Below, piece by piece: positions 9,116-18,332 of a stretch of DNA of 64,000 nucleotides. The DNA comes from Aquitalea magnusonii (GTDB lineage: Bacteria > Pseudomonadota > Gammaproteobacteria > Burkholderiales > Chromobacteriaceae). The stretch is taken from the NCBI RefSeq assembly GCF_002217795.2, contig NZ_AP018823.1, positions 248,001 to 312,000 on the forward strand. Direction: 5' to 3'. Positions within the stretch are counted from its first letter, which is position 1; every line of letters begins with the position of its first letter. A program made the position numbers and the translations under genes. The notes under the pieces are model-generated. The model did no database searches, was not told the origin of the DNA, and worked only from the letters and a program-made list of their open reading frames with translations.

Positions 9116-10768
9116 TTATTTGCGGCCGGTTTGCAGCAGGTGCATGAAGCGCGGCGGCGTGCTTGCCGTCCTGGCGCGCTGATGCACGGCTTCGTCATGC
9201 GATGGCAGCAGTCTCGGGCTCTCGGTCTGCACCGTCATGCCCCAGCGGCGCAGTTGGCCGGCCATGGTGGCTTCGTGGCAGCTTAGCTGCAGCAGATGGC
9301 CCTGCTGTTCGCACCACAGTCGCAGCCGGTGCAGTGCCTGCATGGCCGAACTATCCAGGCTGGCATGACGCAGGCACAGCTCCACCTTGCCCGCTGCTGG
9401 CAGATGTTGGTGGATTTCTGCCTGCAATTGCGCGTACAGACGGCTGGCCGAGCCGAAATAAAGCTGGCCGCTCAGTTCCACCTTGAGCAGGCCCTGCTCG
9501 CCTGTGATTGGATTGCCAGGTAGCAAGGCGATGGTGCGCAGCAGGCTGGCCTGGCTGGCGCGATAGCAGAACAACAGCGCTGATAGCATCAGGCCCACGG
9601 CAATGCCGGCCATGACATTCACCACGAGAAACACCAGCATGCTGGCCAGCAGGATGCCTCGCTCGGCCCGGCACAGCGCCGCCCAGCGACGCAGCCATTG
9701 GCTGAGCAGCTCCAGCCCGAAGTACACCAGCACGCCACCCAGCACAAAGGGTTGGATCAGACGGAGCATCAACTGCTGCTGCCAGATGGCCAGCATGCCG
9801 CAAGTGACGAAGGTGATGGCCAGCGGCCAGCGTCTTGCCCCCATGCTGCCGGCCAGCAAGCTGTCGGACAGCATCACGCTGACTGGCGGGCCGGCCAGCA
9901 GCGCAGAACCCAGGCAGGCAATGCCATTTATCCGCAATTCGTGGTTCAGGTCGGCTCCAGCATGCTGGGCCTGATCCAAGGCCATGATGTTGCTGGTACT
10001 GCCCAGCATGGCCATGACCGCCGCCGCCGCCATGCTGGGCAGCGCCGCCATTATTGCCGACCACGCTGGCTGCGCCAGTTCCAGCGGCGGCAGGCTGGCG
10101 GCGGTAGCTTGTGCCGGACTGGCGGCGGGGCCAAGCAGGCAGGCCAGGGCTAACAGGGCGCTGAGCATGGCCGGATGATCCACCTTGCGCATGCACAGCA
10201 GCAGTAGCAGGCCGAAGCCCAGGCCCCAGCCCAGTTGCATGCGCTCTGCGCCTGACAGATGCCAACTGGCCGGCTGGCTGATCGATAGATTGTGCGCCGC
10301 CGAGATGCTCAGGCCGAACACAATCAGCAGCAGGCCGCTGCTGGCCATGAAAGCCGCCAGTACAGGAAACGGCAGGCAACGGGCCAGTTGACCGGCACGG
10401 AAGCGGGCGGCCAGCAGGAACGCCACGCCTGCGAACACTGCCGTCAGCGCATTGCTCAGCAGCAGGGTGGTGAGCATGCGTGCGGGTGTGGCATGCAAGG
10501 TGGAAAGATGCAAGAAGCTGCTGGCGGCAAGTGCGGCAAGAATGACTAGTGCCGGCTCATCAAGGCCGGGTATGGCCAGCTTCAACCGGCTATTGGCGCT
10601 AAGCAGCAGCATGGCCAGGCAGCAGGCGGCCATCATGAGCGAAAACAGCAGGGCGCGTGCCGCCGCGCTGTGCAGCGCCGTGCTGAGCAGGTCGGAAAAC
10701 GCGGCGTTAACCGATATGGCAATGCTGGCCGTGATCAGGCCGGCGGCAATGCTGTTGAAGCTTTTCAT
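9116..10768 (-). CDS. SulP-family anion transporter with C-terminal STAS domain
   Basis: 550 residues from the ATG at 10766-10768. About 10-12 hydrophobic segments fill residues 1-400, including the SulP-type sequence NGIACLGSALLAGPPVSVMLSDS. A cytoplasmic STAS domain follows from about residue 420 (LLKVELSGQLYFGSASRL). SulP proteins move sulfate, bicarbonate or dicarboxylates; the substrate cannot be read here. The sequence is Ala/Leu-rich and departs from the common SulP signature, so it may be a divergent branch. A longer in-frame reading to 11026 adds a non-membrane, Cys/His-rich leader and is rejected. The ribosome site is weak. 8833-9115 and 10769-11011 show no gene. Confidence 0.8.
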   Translation of the reverse strand: MKSFNSIAAGLITASIAISVNAAFSDLLSTALHSAAARALLFSLMMAACCLAMLLLSANSRLKLAIPGLDEPALVILAALAASSFLHLSTLHATPARMLTTLLLSNALTAVFAGVAFLLAARFRAGQLARCLPFPVLAAFMASSGLLLIVFGLSISAAHNLSISQPASWHLSGAERMQLGWGLGFGLLLLLCMRKVDHPAMLSALLALACLLGPAASPAQATAASLPPLELAQPAWSAIMAALPSMAAAAVMAMLGSTSNIMALDQAQHAGADLNHELRINGIACLGSALLAGPPVSVMLSDSLLAGSMGARRWPLAITFVTCGMLAIWQQQLMLRLIQPFVLGGVLVYFGLELLSQWLRRWAALCRAERGILLASMLVFLVVNVMAGIAVGLMLSALLFCYRASQASLLRTIALLPGNPITGEQGLLKVELSGQLYFGSASRLYAQLQAEIHQHLPAAGKVELCLRHASLDSSAMQALHRLRLWCEQQGHLLQLSCHEATMAGQLRRWGMTVQTESPRLLPSHDEAVHQRARTASTPPRFMHLLQTGRK

Positions 10769-11011
10769 CTCTGCTGTCCCACGCCTTGAGTGAATGTGCC
10801 GACCCGTGCCGACGGTCTGTGCCGTTGTTGCCGCGCGGCTGAGCGTCGCGGAATGCCGGGGGCGGGTGCAATGGACGCAACGATGTGGCTGGCATCCTGT
10901 CCACTGCGCTGAAGATGATGCTGATGGTATGAGCAGTGCCGCATGGCGACAATAATGCAAACAGACTATGCCTCTGTGCTGGAGCCTGCAGGGGCAAGGC
11001 TTGGCAAATGA

Positions 11012-11038
11012 AAAAGCCAGGCGCAAGGCCTGGCTTTT
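11012..11038. terminator. Bidirectional rho-independent terminator after aguA
   Basis: Perfect 11-bp stem AAAAGCCAGGC / GCCTGGCTTTT with loop 11023-11027 and T runs on both strands. It lies 30 bases past the aguA stop and can end minus-strand transcription of aguA. Confidence 0.85.
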
Positions 11039-11067
11039 GCGGTGCCGGATTCCGTGGAGAATAGCGC

Positions 11068-12174
11068 TTAGCTCGCCTTGCCTGCCGGAATCTGCTGGGT
11101 GATGCAGTGGATATTGCCGCCACCGAGCAGCACTTCACGCGCCGGTACGCCGACAATGCGGTATTCCGGGAAGATTTCCTGCAGGCGGCTGGCGGCCGCG
11201 GCATCGGTACGCTCGTCCAGCAGCGGGAAAATGATCTGGCTGTTGCTGATCAGGAAATTCACATAGGAAGCCGCCATGCGCTCGCCCACTTCACGCGGGA
11301 CGGCCTGACCGCTGGCTACCACGCCGGCAGTTTCTTCTGCGGTGTAGTACAAGGGGCCCGGCGACAGCATCTTGTGGATCTTCAACTGGCGGCCCTTGGC
11401 ATCGCGCGCTTGCGACAGCACTGCATAGGCGGCCTGCGAACGCGGGTATTGCGGGTCGTTTTCATCGTCCACCCAGTGCAGGATCACCTCACCCGGACGG
11501 GCAAAACAGCACATATTGTCGATATGACCGTCGGTTTCATCCATGAACACGCCTTCGGGCAGCCAGATGAAATGGCTGACATTCAGGTATTCGGACAGCA
11601 AGGCTTCAATCTGCTGTTTGGACAAATGCGGATTGCGGTTGGGGTTGAGCAAGCACTCGGCGGTGGTCATCAGCGTGCCTTCACCATCGACATGGATCGA
11701 GCCGCCTTCCAGTACCAGCGGCGCGGCGTAGCGGTCAAAGCCATGGTGGGCCAATACCTGGCTGGCCACTGCGCTGTCCTGGTCCCACGGGTGATACAGG
11801 CCACCGTTAAAACCGCCCCAGGCATTGAACTGCCAGTCCACGCCGCGCACCTGGCCAGCCTGGTCGATGACCACGGTGGGGCCGCTGTCGCGCATCCAGC
11901 AGTCATCGCTATTCATTTCCACCAATGTCACTTCGGCGGGCATCACGGCACGGGCTGCGGCCATGCATTCTTGCGGCACCGCCATGAACACCGGGGTGGC
12001 TGCGGCAATGGCCTTGGCGATGGCAGCAAAGGTTTGTTGCGCTTCGCGTCCAGCATGGCGCCAGTTATCCGGGCGCTGCGGCCAGATCATCCATACCGCT
12101 TGTTGCGGAGCCCATTCGGCCGGCATGTGAAAGCCGTCGGCGGCAGGCAGGCTAGTGTGCGTTGTGCTGTTCAT
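11068..12174 (-). CDS. aguA: Agmatine deiminase
   Basis: 368 residues from the ATG at 12172-12174. Hydrolyses agmatine to N-carbamoylputrescine and ammonia in the arginine-decarboxylase route to putrescine. Family marks are [16 protein letters not shown], the [10 protein letters not shown] substrate segment, [14 protein letters not shown], and [11 protein letters not shown] with the nucleophile Cys357, the same position as in well-studied agmatine deiminases. The partner amidohydrolase aguB is not adjacent. It is divergent from a LysR gene across 157 bases, so that regulator may control it. An in-frame extension to 12255 is not family-like. Confidence 0.95.
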   Translation of the reverse strand: MNSTTHTSLPAADGFHMPAEWAPQQAVWMIWPQRPDNWRHAGREAQQTFAAIAKAIAAATPVFMAVPQECMAAARAVMPAEVTLVEMNSDDCWMRDSGPTVVIDQAGQVRGVDWQFNAWGGFNGGLYHPWDQDSAVASQVLAHHGFDRYAAPLVLEGGSIHVDGEGTLMTTAECLLNPNRNPHLSKQQIEALLSEYLNVSHFIWLPEGVFMDETDGHIDNMCCFARPGEVILHWVDDENDPQYPRSQAAYAVLSQARDAKGRQLKIHKMLSPGPLYYTAEETAGVVASGQAVPREVGERMAASYVNFLISNSQIIFPLLDERTDAAAASRLQEIFPEYRIVGVPAREVLLGGGNIHCITQQIPAGKAS

Positions 12175-12331
12175 TGAGATCACCATGCATTGATTGATGC
12201 CATCGGAAGTATTCAGGACATCGTGCAGCTGCAGCGCTGTCCGGCGGTGCGACAAGTCAGCCGGTTTTGTCTGCCATGCACGAGGAAATGATTGACAGAC
12301 GCAGTCTAGGGAGAGGCAAACTATTCAGCAA

Positions 12332-13285
12332 ATGAACAATACGAATACTTTCATAAATACGGTGAATGATGTGAAATTGCATCAGCTGGACCTGAACCTG
12401 CTGCTGGCGCTGGATGCCCTGGTCAGCCTGCGCAGTGTCACGCGGGCAGCGGAGAAACTGTTTGTCAGCCAGCCGGCGATGAGTCACTCGCTCAACCGCT
12501 TGCGGGCATTCTTCAACGACCCATTATTGGTGCGCTCGCCGCACGGCATGCAGCCCACGCAAAAGGCGCTCTACCTGCAACAGGGTGTGCATCAGGCGCT
12601 CAGCCTGTTGCAAAGCCACTTCAGCCAGCCAGAAGCGTTTGACCCGGCCACTTCCACGCGCCGCTTTACCCTGTGTACCACGGATTACGTGGAGTGCGTG
12701 CTGATTCCGCCGCTGGTGAAAAAGCTGGCGGTGGAAGCGCCCAATGTCCATATCGACATCACCATCCTGCGCGAGGAGATTCCGGAACTGGCGCTGGCCG
12801 ACGGGGAAATCGACTTTCTGCTGGGTTTTGACGAATACATGAAGATTCCCGGCTATCTGTGCCGGGAAACCTGGCTGAACGAGCCCTTGATCGGCATCTT
12901 GCGTGCCGGCCACCCTTTTTGCAGCGACCGGCTGACCCTGGCCGACCTGATTGCCTTGCCGCATGTCTTCCATGCGCCGCTGGGCAATCTGGGCTCGCCA
13001 ATGGATGACTTTCTGGCCGCGCGCGGCTTGCAGCGCAAGATTTCGGTACACAGCCAGAGCTATATGGCGGCGGCGGCCATTGTCAGCCATACCGACCACC
13101 TGTTCATCCTGCCCAAAAAAGTGGCAGCGATGATGGCAGGCTACTGGCCGTTGAAGATGGTGGCGTTGCCGGAGGAGTTGCCCGGCTATCACCTCAACTG
13201 CATCTGGCATCCGGTGCAGGACAGCAACCCGGCGCTGCTGTGGCTGCGTGGCTTGATGCGCAGCCTGATCGAATCCACCGACTAG
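12332..13285 (+). CDS. LysR-family transcriptional regulator
   Basis: 317 residues. The N-terminal winged HTH is at about 15-75 (HQLDLNLLLALDAL, SVTRAAEKLFVSQPAMSHSL); a LysR substrate domain of the NodD/PnbR type follows (TRRFTLCTTDYVECVLIPPL). It lies divergent from aguA and upstream of the amidase at 13470, so either could be its target. A GGGAGAGG lies 15-22 bases before the chosen ATG; a GTG start at 12362 giving a protein that opens VNDVKLHQLDL is a real alternative. The inducer is unknown. Confidence 0.85.
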   Translation: MNNTNTFINTVNDVKLHQLDLNLLLALDALVSLRSVTRAAEKLFVSQPAMSHSLNRLRAFFNDPLLVRSPHGMQPTQKALYLQQGVHQALSLLQSHFSQPEAFDPATSTRRFTLCTTDYVECVLIPPLVKKLAVEAPNVHIDITILREEIPELALADGEIDFLLGFDEYMKIPGYLCRETWLNEPLIGILRAGHPFCSDRLTLADLIALPHVFHAPLGNLGSPMDDFLAARGLQRKISVHSQSYMAAAAIVSHTDHLFILPKKVAAMMAGYWPLKMVALPEELPGYHLNCIWHPVQDSNPALLWLRGLMRSLIESTD

Positions 13286-13347
13286 CTGCATGCAGCTGGC
13301 AGCCCGGTATTCATCGCATGAATGGGTGTATCAAAATGAATCATTTT
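13284..13347. promoter_or_regulatory. Three dyads between the LysR gene and the amidase
   Basis: Three perfect inverted repeats follow one another: 13284-13297 (AGCTGCA/TGCAGCT, overlapping the LysR stop), 13309-13323 (ATTCAT-CGC-ATGAAT) and 13333-13347 (AAAATGA-A-TCATTTT). The last two share the ATGA/TCAT half-site and lie 120-160 bases before the amidase start, which suits an activator or repressor site, probably for the neighbouring LysR protein. The first may act as a transcript-end hairpin. Function is inferred. Confidence 0.45.
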
Positions 13348-13469
13348 CCCGCATGAGTGGGACTCTTGTAGATTAGCCGCCATATTGCGTCATCGCCCAT
13401 GCCTGCGCTTGGTGCAAGGCTGTCAGCGTGATGGGAATGAAACCCGTCTTCTTAAGTGGAGGTAGTAGC

Positions 13470-15176
13470 ATGATCGAGGTTACCGAGCTATCCATTGCCG
13501 AGCTGCGTGCCGCGCTCGAATCCGGGCGTACCACTGCGGTGGAACTGGTCCAGGCCTATCTGGCACGGATAGCGGCCTACGATGGCCCCGCTACCGAGAC
13601 CAGGCTGAATGCTGTGGTGGTGCCCAATCCGCAAGCCATCCGCGAGGCCGAAGCCTCCGATGCGCGCCGTGCCCGTGGCGAAACACTGGGCCCGCTGGAT
13701 GGCATTCCCTACACCGCCAAGGACAGCTATCTGGTGAAGGGGCTGACCGCCGCTTCCGGCAGCCCGGCTTTCAAGGAGCTGCTGTCCCAGCACGATGCCT
13801 TCACCATTTCCCGCCTGCGCGCCGCCGGTGCCATTTGCCTGGGCAAGACCAATATGCCGCCAATGGCCAATGGCGGTATGCAGCGTGGCTGTTATGGCCG
13901 AGCCGAAAGCCCCTATAACGCCAACTACCTGACTGCGCCGTTTGCCTCCGGCTCGTCCAACGGGGCCGGTACTGCCACCGCCGCCAGCTTCGCGGCCTTC
14001 GGCATGGCGGAAGAAACCTGGTCTAGCGGGCGCGGCCCGGCATCCAATAACGGCCTGTGCGCCTATACCCCGTCGCGCGGGGTGATTTCGGTACGTGGCA
14101 ACTGGCCGCTGACCCCCACCATGGATGTTGTCGTGCCCTATGCCCGCACCATGGCCGACCTGCTGGAAGTGCTGGACATCATCGTGGCAGACGACCCGGT
14201 CACCCGTGGCGACTTGTGGCGCCTGCAACCCTGGGTGGCGATTCCCAAAGCCTCCAGTGTGCGACCGGCAGCCTATCCGGCCCTGCTGTCCCGGCCCGAA
14301 ACGCTCAACGGCAAACGCTTTGGCGTGCCGCGCATGTATATCAACAAGGACGAACTGGCCGGCACCAGCGCTGCGCCCGGCATCGGCGGCCCCACCGGCC
14401 AGCGCATCCATACCCGCGCCTCGGTAATCGACTTGTGGGAAGCCGCGCGGCAGGCGCTGGAAGCGGCCGGTGCAGAAGTGATTGAAGTGGACTTCCCGCT
14501 GGTATCCAACTGTGAAGGCGACCGTCCCGGCGCACCCACCGTGGCCAATCGCGGCATCTTGCCGCCGGACTTCCTGCACGATGAACTATGGGAATTGTCC
14601 GGCTGGGCTTTCGATGAATTCCTGCGCGCCAACGGCGACCCCAGGCTCAACAAGCTGGCAGACGTGGATGGCCCGCAAATCTTCCCGCACGACCCCGGCA
14701 CCCTGCCCAACCGCGAGGGCGATCTGGCAGCCGGCATGGAAGAGTATGTCAACATGGCCAAGCGCGGACTGAAGTCCTTCGACCAGATTGCCAGTGTGCC
14801 CGACGGCCTGCGTGGCCTGGAGAAAATCCGCAAGCTGGACCTGGAAGACTGGATGGACGAACTCAAGCTGGACGCCGTGCTGTTTCCCACCTTGGCCGAC
14901 GTTGGCCCGGCGGATGCCGACGTCAACCCGGCTTCCGCCGACATTGCCTGGAGCAACGGGGTGTGGGTGGCCAATGGCAACCTCGCCATCCGCCACCTGG
15001 GCGTGCCGACGGTGACCGTGCCGATGGGCGTGATGGCCGATATCGGCATGCCGGTGGGCCTGACCTTTGCCGGACGTGCTTACGACGACAACGCGCTGCT
15101 GCGTTTTGCCAGCGCCTTCGAGGCCACCGGCAAGCGGCGGCTGATTCCGCCGCGCACTCCGCCGCTTGGCAGCTAA
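13470..15176 (+). CDS. Amidase-signature family hydrolase
   Basis: 568 residues from the ATG at 13470, with GGAGG about 8 bases upstream. The amidase-signature triad can be placed at Lys84 (GIPYTAKD), cis-Ser162 (FASGSSNG) and nucleophile Ser186 (TWSSGRGPA). The 24-residue spacing between the two serines is that of the family. The usual glycine-rich frame (GGSSGG...DTGGSIR) is changed to GSSNGAG and ETWSSGR, which marks a separate subgroup. The substrate is unknown; amides, nitrile-derived amides or carbamates are possible. It follows the LysR gene and ends at the 58-bp repeat/terminator. A two-methionine upstream start at 13428 is less likely. Confidence 0.85.
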   Translation: MIEVTELSIAELRAALESGRTTAVELVQAYLARIAAYDGPATETRLNAVVVPNPQAIREAEASDARRARGETLGPLDGIPYTAKDSYLVKGLTAASGSPAFKELLSQHDAFTISRLRAAGAICLGKTNMPPMANGGMQRGCYGRAESPYNANYLTAPFASGSSNGAGTATAASFAAFGMAEETWSSGRGPASNNGLCAYTPSRGVISVRGNWPLTPTMDVVVPYARTMADLLEVLDIIVADDPVTRGDLWRLQPWVAIPKASSVRPAAYPALLSRPETLNGKRFGVPRMYINKDELAGTSAAPGIGGPTGQRIHTRASVIDLWEAARQALEAAGAEVIEVDFPLVSNCEGDRPGAPTVANRGILPPDFLHDELWELSGWAFDEFLRANGDPRLNKLADVDGPQIFPHDPGTLPNREGDLAAGMEEYVNMAKRGLKSFDQIASVPDGLRGLEKIRKLDLEDWMDELKLDAVLFPTLADVGPADADVNPASADIAWSNGVWVANGNLAIRHLGVPTVTVPMGVMADIGMPVGLTFAGRAYDDNALLRFASAFEATGKRRLIPPRTPPLGS

Positions 15177-15230
15177 AGCGCGCTGCTCAGCCATGGGCCG
15201 GCTGGCGGCACCCAAACGCAGCAGTCAAGC

Positions 15231-15288
15231 AAAAGCCAACCGTTGCCGGTTGGCTTTTTCCTTGGCAGAGCAACGCGCTGCCGGAATT
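15231..15288. repeat. 58-bp double-hairpin repeat, copy 1 (also terminates the amidase)
   Basis: The first part is a 12-bp-stem terminator hairpin (15231-15242 with 15247-15258) followed by T residues. The second is a smaller dyad (GGCAG...CTGCC, 15264-15282). The same 58 bases recur at 19444-19501 with 51 of 58 identical. The changes in the second dyad keep base pairing. It lies 54 bases after the amidase stop. Confidence 0.8.
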
Positions 15289-15342
15289 GATCGTGCCGCC
15301 GCGGTGACACATGGCCTGGGTGTCGGTGTGGGGAGAGGCCGC

Positions 15343-15594
15343 TTAGATCAAGCTGGTTTGATCACGCCCCTCGACTACATTGATCTGGTGCTGGGCATCA
15401 TCAAGCTGTTGGTACACATCGTGCAGCAGCGTCTCCAGTAGCTCCAGCCTCAGCTTTTCTGCGGCACTTGATGTCAGTCCTGAAATTTCCTTGGCAAGGA
15501 GGATTGCAGCTTGTAACTCTCCTTGTGCAACTTGCAGCACATCCATTGTTTGCGATTCCAATACGGTGTAGGTGGGTAATGATGCTTTGAGCAT
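15343..15594 (-). CDS. Small hypothetical protein, helical
   Basis: 83 residues beginning MLKASLPTYTVLESQTMDVL, predicted mostly alpha-helical and acidic-leucine rich (EKLRLELLETLLHDVYQQLDD). No family recognised. A GGTGA lies about 12 bases before the ATG at 15592-15594; Met17 is another possible start. The sequence reads like a real protein rather than a shadow, since no longer gene occupies the other strand. It is somewhat AT-richer than the amidase. 15595-15877 shows no gene. Confidence 0.45.
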   Translation of the reverse strand: MLKASLPTYTVLESQTMDVLQVAQGELQAAILLAKEISGLTSSAAEKLRLELLETLLHDVYQQLDDAQHQINVVEGRDQTSLI

Positions 15595-15877
15595 ATTCTA
15601 TCACCGATGGACATACGCTTGTTTGACTGAATGGCGCCTCATCTGTCTCTTTGCTGCTGTTGGCATCTGCAGAGTAAACCGCGGGCCATCGCCATTATTT
15701 CCTGCCGATTTGTTTGCATGTTGCGGCACAAAAAAACCTAGCAGCCGCGTGGTGGCTGCCGGCAGTATCGAGCGTCTTGCCCTCGACACGCTGTGCCACG
15801 CAGCCCAACGCAAGTACGGCACTTTACCCAAACGGACTGCAAACTTGGCTTGGCCGGGGCCATCGCCAGATCACTGT

Positions 15878-16321
15878 TCAGTCTGCCTCTGGCGCGACCT
15901 TTCGTATCGGGCGCGTTCCAATCTTCGCCCCCGTCACTTCATCGATGGCCACTGCCTTGATTTCTGTTCCAGTCTCGGCGTCAAAAAACTGTACCAGTTT
16001 GCCGCCGCCTCGGTATTTGCGTCCCCATGCGCCGATGATAAAGAGCACTGGCAGAAAATCACGTCCGGCCTCGGTCAGCAGATACTCCTCGCGTGGCGGG
16101 TGCTCCGAATAGCGCCGTTTCTCCAGCAATCCTTCCTCAGTCAGCATGGCTAGCCGCCGGGTCAGTATGGTCGGCGCGATAGCAAGACTTTTGCGGAATT
16201 GATCGAAGCGGGTCAGTCCGGAATGGGCATCGCGCAGAATCAACAGACACCATGCGTCGCCAGCGAAAGCCACGCTGCGCGCGATCGGACAGGGGTTGCT
16301 AGAAATATTTTCCGTGTTCAT
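15878..16321 (-). CDS. HxlR-family transcriptional regulator
   Basis: 147 residues with a winged HTH of the HxlR/YodB type: CPIARSVAFAGDAWCLLILRD, then FDQFRKSLAIAPTILTRRLAML and the wing. Family members often sense aldehydes, quinones or other electrophiles through a Cys near the N-terminus; Cys11 and Cys24 are present. Divergent from the Old Yellow Enzyme gene at 16653, with repeated operator-like sites between, one covering this gene's own start codon. It is therefore likely an autoregulated repressor of the 16653-19340 enzymes. Confidence 0.88.
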   Translation of the reverse strand: MNTENISSNPCPIARSVAFAGDAWCLLILRDAHSGLTRFDQFRKSLAIAPTILTRRLAMLTEEGLLEKRRYSEHPPREEYLLTEAGRDFLPVLFIIGAWGRKYRGGGKLVQFFDAETGTEIKAVAIDEVTGAKIGTRPIRKVAPEAD

Positions 16322-16383
16322 ATCATTTCGATAGTGACTTTTTTACAGACTATTGGTATTGTTCATATCGGTTTGATAGTAAC
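16316..16383. promoter_or_regulatory. Duplicated candidate HxlR operator
   Basis: Two 23-bp direct repeats, GTTCATATC-N4-GATAGTNAC, at 16316-16338 and 16361-16383, 45 bases apart start to start and 20 of 23 identical. Each contains the dyad TATC-N5-GATA. The first covers the HxlR start codon; the second lies in the gap leading to the Old Yellow Enzyme gene. This fits a dimeric repressor acting on both promoters. The rest of the 331-base gap (16384-16652) shows no convincing gene. Confidence 0.6.
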
Positions 16384-16652
16384 ACCCCGATAACAAGCAA
16401 TCCACCCCACACGGGGCATTCATGCATGAACAAGCGCAATGCCGCTACTGCCCTGCATGTGCAAGGCTCAGATTCACCGCCGATGGCGTAGCTGCCTTCC
16501 CTGGCGAAGATCAGTCCTTGGCAGCCATAGGACACGGCAGACAGCCATTTCTTTAGCGCGATGCAAACCGGCCAGAGCACCCCCCGGCTTCTTGCGCTGT
16601 GACCAATCAAGGGCGCAAGCCGTCCTTGATTTAACCTGTAGGAGTATTCGTG

Positions 16653-17720
16653 ATGGACAGTACGCTGTTCTCCGCCATCCAGCTTGGCAGCTTGCCGCTG
16701 AAGAACCGCATTGTGATGGCACCACTGACCCGCAGCCGTGCAATCGGCAATGTACCCAATGCGTTAATGGAACAGTATTACGGCCAACGTGCGCAGGCCG
16801 GATTGATTATTACCGAAGGCTGCTCTCCATCTCCCAACGGTCTGGGCTATTCCCGCATTCCCGGGCTGTTCAACCAAGAGCACATGCAGGGATGGCAACG
16901 GGTAAGCAATAGCGTGCATCAGAATGGCGGCAAAATCTTTGTGCAACTGATGCATACCGGTCGGGCCAGCCACCCTGCGAACCTGCCGGCGGGCGCGCGT
17001 GTGCTGGCTCCTTCGGCAATTGCCGTAGCGGGAGAGTTATGGACGGATGCCTCGGGAATGCAGCCTTATCCCGTTCCGGTGGAAATGAGTGAGGCCGACA
17101 TCGCCCAGAGCATTGCCGAATATGCCGCCTCGGCCAAACTGGCTATGCAGGCCGGGTTTGACGGCGTGGAATTGCATGCCGCGAATGGCTATCTCATCGA
17201 CCAATTTCTCAATACCGCGTCCAATCAGCGCAATGACCGCTGGGGCGGCTCAGTCGAGAACCGCATCCGCTTTGCTGTCGAAGTGGCCAAGGCAACCGTT
17301 GCCGCGATTGGTGCCGAGCACGTTGGCATGCGTATCTCTCCCTATGGCGTATTCAATGCCATGTTGCCGGATGCCGAAATGGATGCGCTCTACCTGAGCC
17401 TGATCGACGCGCTCAATGCGCTTGGTCTGCTCTACATCCATGTGGTGGATCACAGCTCAATGGGCGCGCCCAAAGTCAGCCCTGATTTGAAGGCAAAAAT
17501 TCGTTCCTCCTTCAACGGTGCATACATTCTTTCCGGTGGTTATGACCTGGCACGAGCCAACGCAGACCTTAATGCTGAACGTGGCGATCTGGTTTCATTT
17601 GGTCGCCCGTTCATCTCGAATCCGGATCTGGTGACCAAGCTGCAGTCAGGCCAGGCGCTGCTTGTCGCTGATCCCGCTACCTTCTATACGCCGGGTGAAA
17701 AAGGCTACACCGACTATTGA
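16653..17720 (+). CDS. Old Yellow Enzyme family NAD(P)H:flavin oxidoreductase (NemA-like)
   Basis: 355 residues, a complete FMN-binding TIM barrel. Family marks are LKNRIVMAPLTRSRA, GLIITEG, VQLMHTGRASHP and the active-site pair His175/Asn178 in ELHAANGYLIDQFLN, followed by NDRWGGSVENR. Such enzymes reduce activated C=C bonds, nitro groups or N-ethylmaleimide. The ATG at 16653 is chosen because GGAG lies 8 bases upstream; a GTG one codon earlier is possible. First gene of a small cassette with a tautomerase and an aldo-keto reductase, under the divergent HxlR regulator. Confidence 0.93.
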   Translation: MDSTLFSAIQLGSLPLKNRIVMAPLTRSRAIGNVPNALMEQYYGQRAQAGLIITEGCSPSPNGLGYSRIPGLFNQEHMQGWQRVSNSVHQNGGKIFVQLMHTGRASHPANLPAGARVLAPSAIAVAGELWTDASGMQPYPVPVEMSEADIAQSIAEYAASAKLAMQAGFDGVELHAANGYLIDQFLNTASNQRNDRWGGSVENRIRFAVEVAKATVAAIGAEHVGMRISPYGVFNAMLPDAEMDALYLSLIDALNALGLLYIHVVDHSSMGAPKVSPDLKAKIRSSFNGAYILSGGYDLARANADLNAERGDLVSFGRPFISNPDLVTKLQSGQALLVADPATFYTPGEKGYTDY

Positions 17721-17836
17721 TGGCCGCATCGGCCGGTTGAGGCCTGCCTTTATATGGGGTCATACCCCGATGGCAGGCGCATGCCAGCCGGTTCAACACT
17801 CAAGAAGACTCACAAGAAGACTCAAAGGAGAAACAG

Positions 17837-18220
17837 ATGCCCCTGGTGCGTATCGACATCAAGCAGAACCCTGACACGTCCTATGCCAAAAGGCTGGGGA
17901 AGGTGGTTTACGAGTCAATGAAGGCCGCGATTAATGTGCCTGACAAGGATAACTTTCAGGTCCTGACAGAGCACGACGACGACCACATCGTCTATGACCC
18001 GACGTATCTCGGGATCAAGCGAACCGATGGCGTGGTGTTTATCCAGATCACGCTCAACGAAGGACGGACAACAGAACAAAAAAAGCTGCTCTACAAGACA
18101 ATTGCGGAGAACCTTAACCGAGAGGTCGGCGTTCGGTTGGAAGATGTCTTCATCAGTCTGGTCGAGGTCAAAAAAGAGAACTGGTCGTTCGGCAATGGCA
18201 TTGCCCAATACGCAAGCTGA
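17837..18220 (+). CDS. Tautomerase-superfamily protein
   Basis: 127 residues; starts MPLVRIDIKQ, so Pro1 after Met removal would be the catalytic base of a tautomerase/MIF fold. The length suggests a two-motif (MSAD- or CHMI-like) subunit rather than the 60-residue 4-oxalocrotonate form. A strong ribosome site (AAAGGAGA) precedes it. It lies 116 bases after the OYE gene and 112 before the aldo-keto reductase. The reaction may be isomerisation of unsaturated keto acids or hydrolytic dehalogenation; sequence alone does not decide. Confidence 0.85.
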   Translation: MPLVRIDIKQNPDTSYAKRLGKVVYESMKAAINVPDKDNFQVLTEHDDDHIVYDPTYLGIKRTDGVVFIQITLNEGRTTEQKKLLYKTIAENLNREVGVRLEDVFISLVEVKKENWSFGNGIAQYAS

Positions 18221-18332
18221 AGCGCGCGGGGTGAACCTGCGTCCGGAAGCCATTTGAAGCCTGGCGCTGACTGCCGATTAGCGGATGTGCTCAGTTGAGC
18301 CGTCGCACGCATTCCTATCAACGGAGCGAAGC

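Noticed and set aside
16350..16610. 86-residue minus-strand ORF in the HxlR-OYE gap
   Set aside because: Overlaps the operator repeats, has no ribosome site and no family resemblance.
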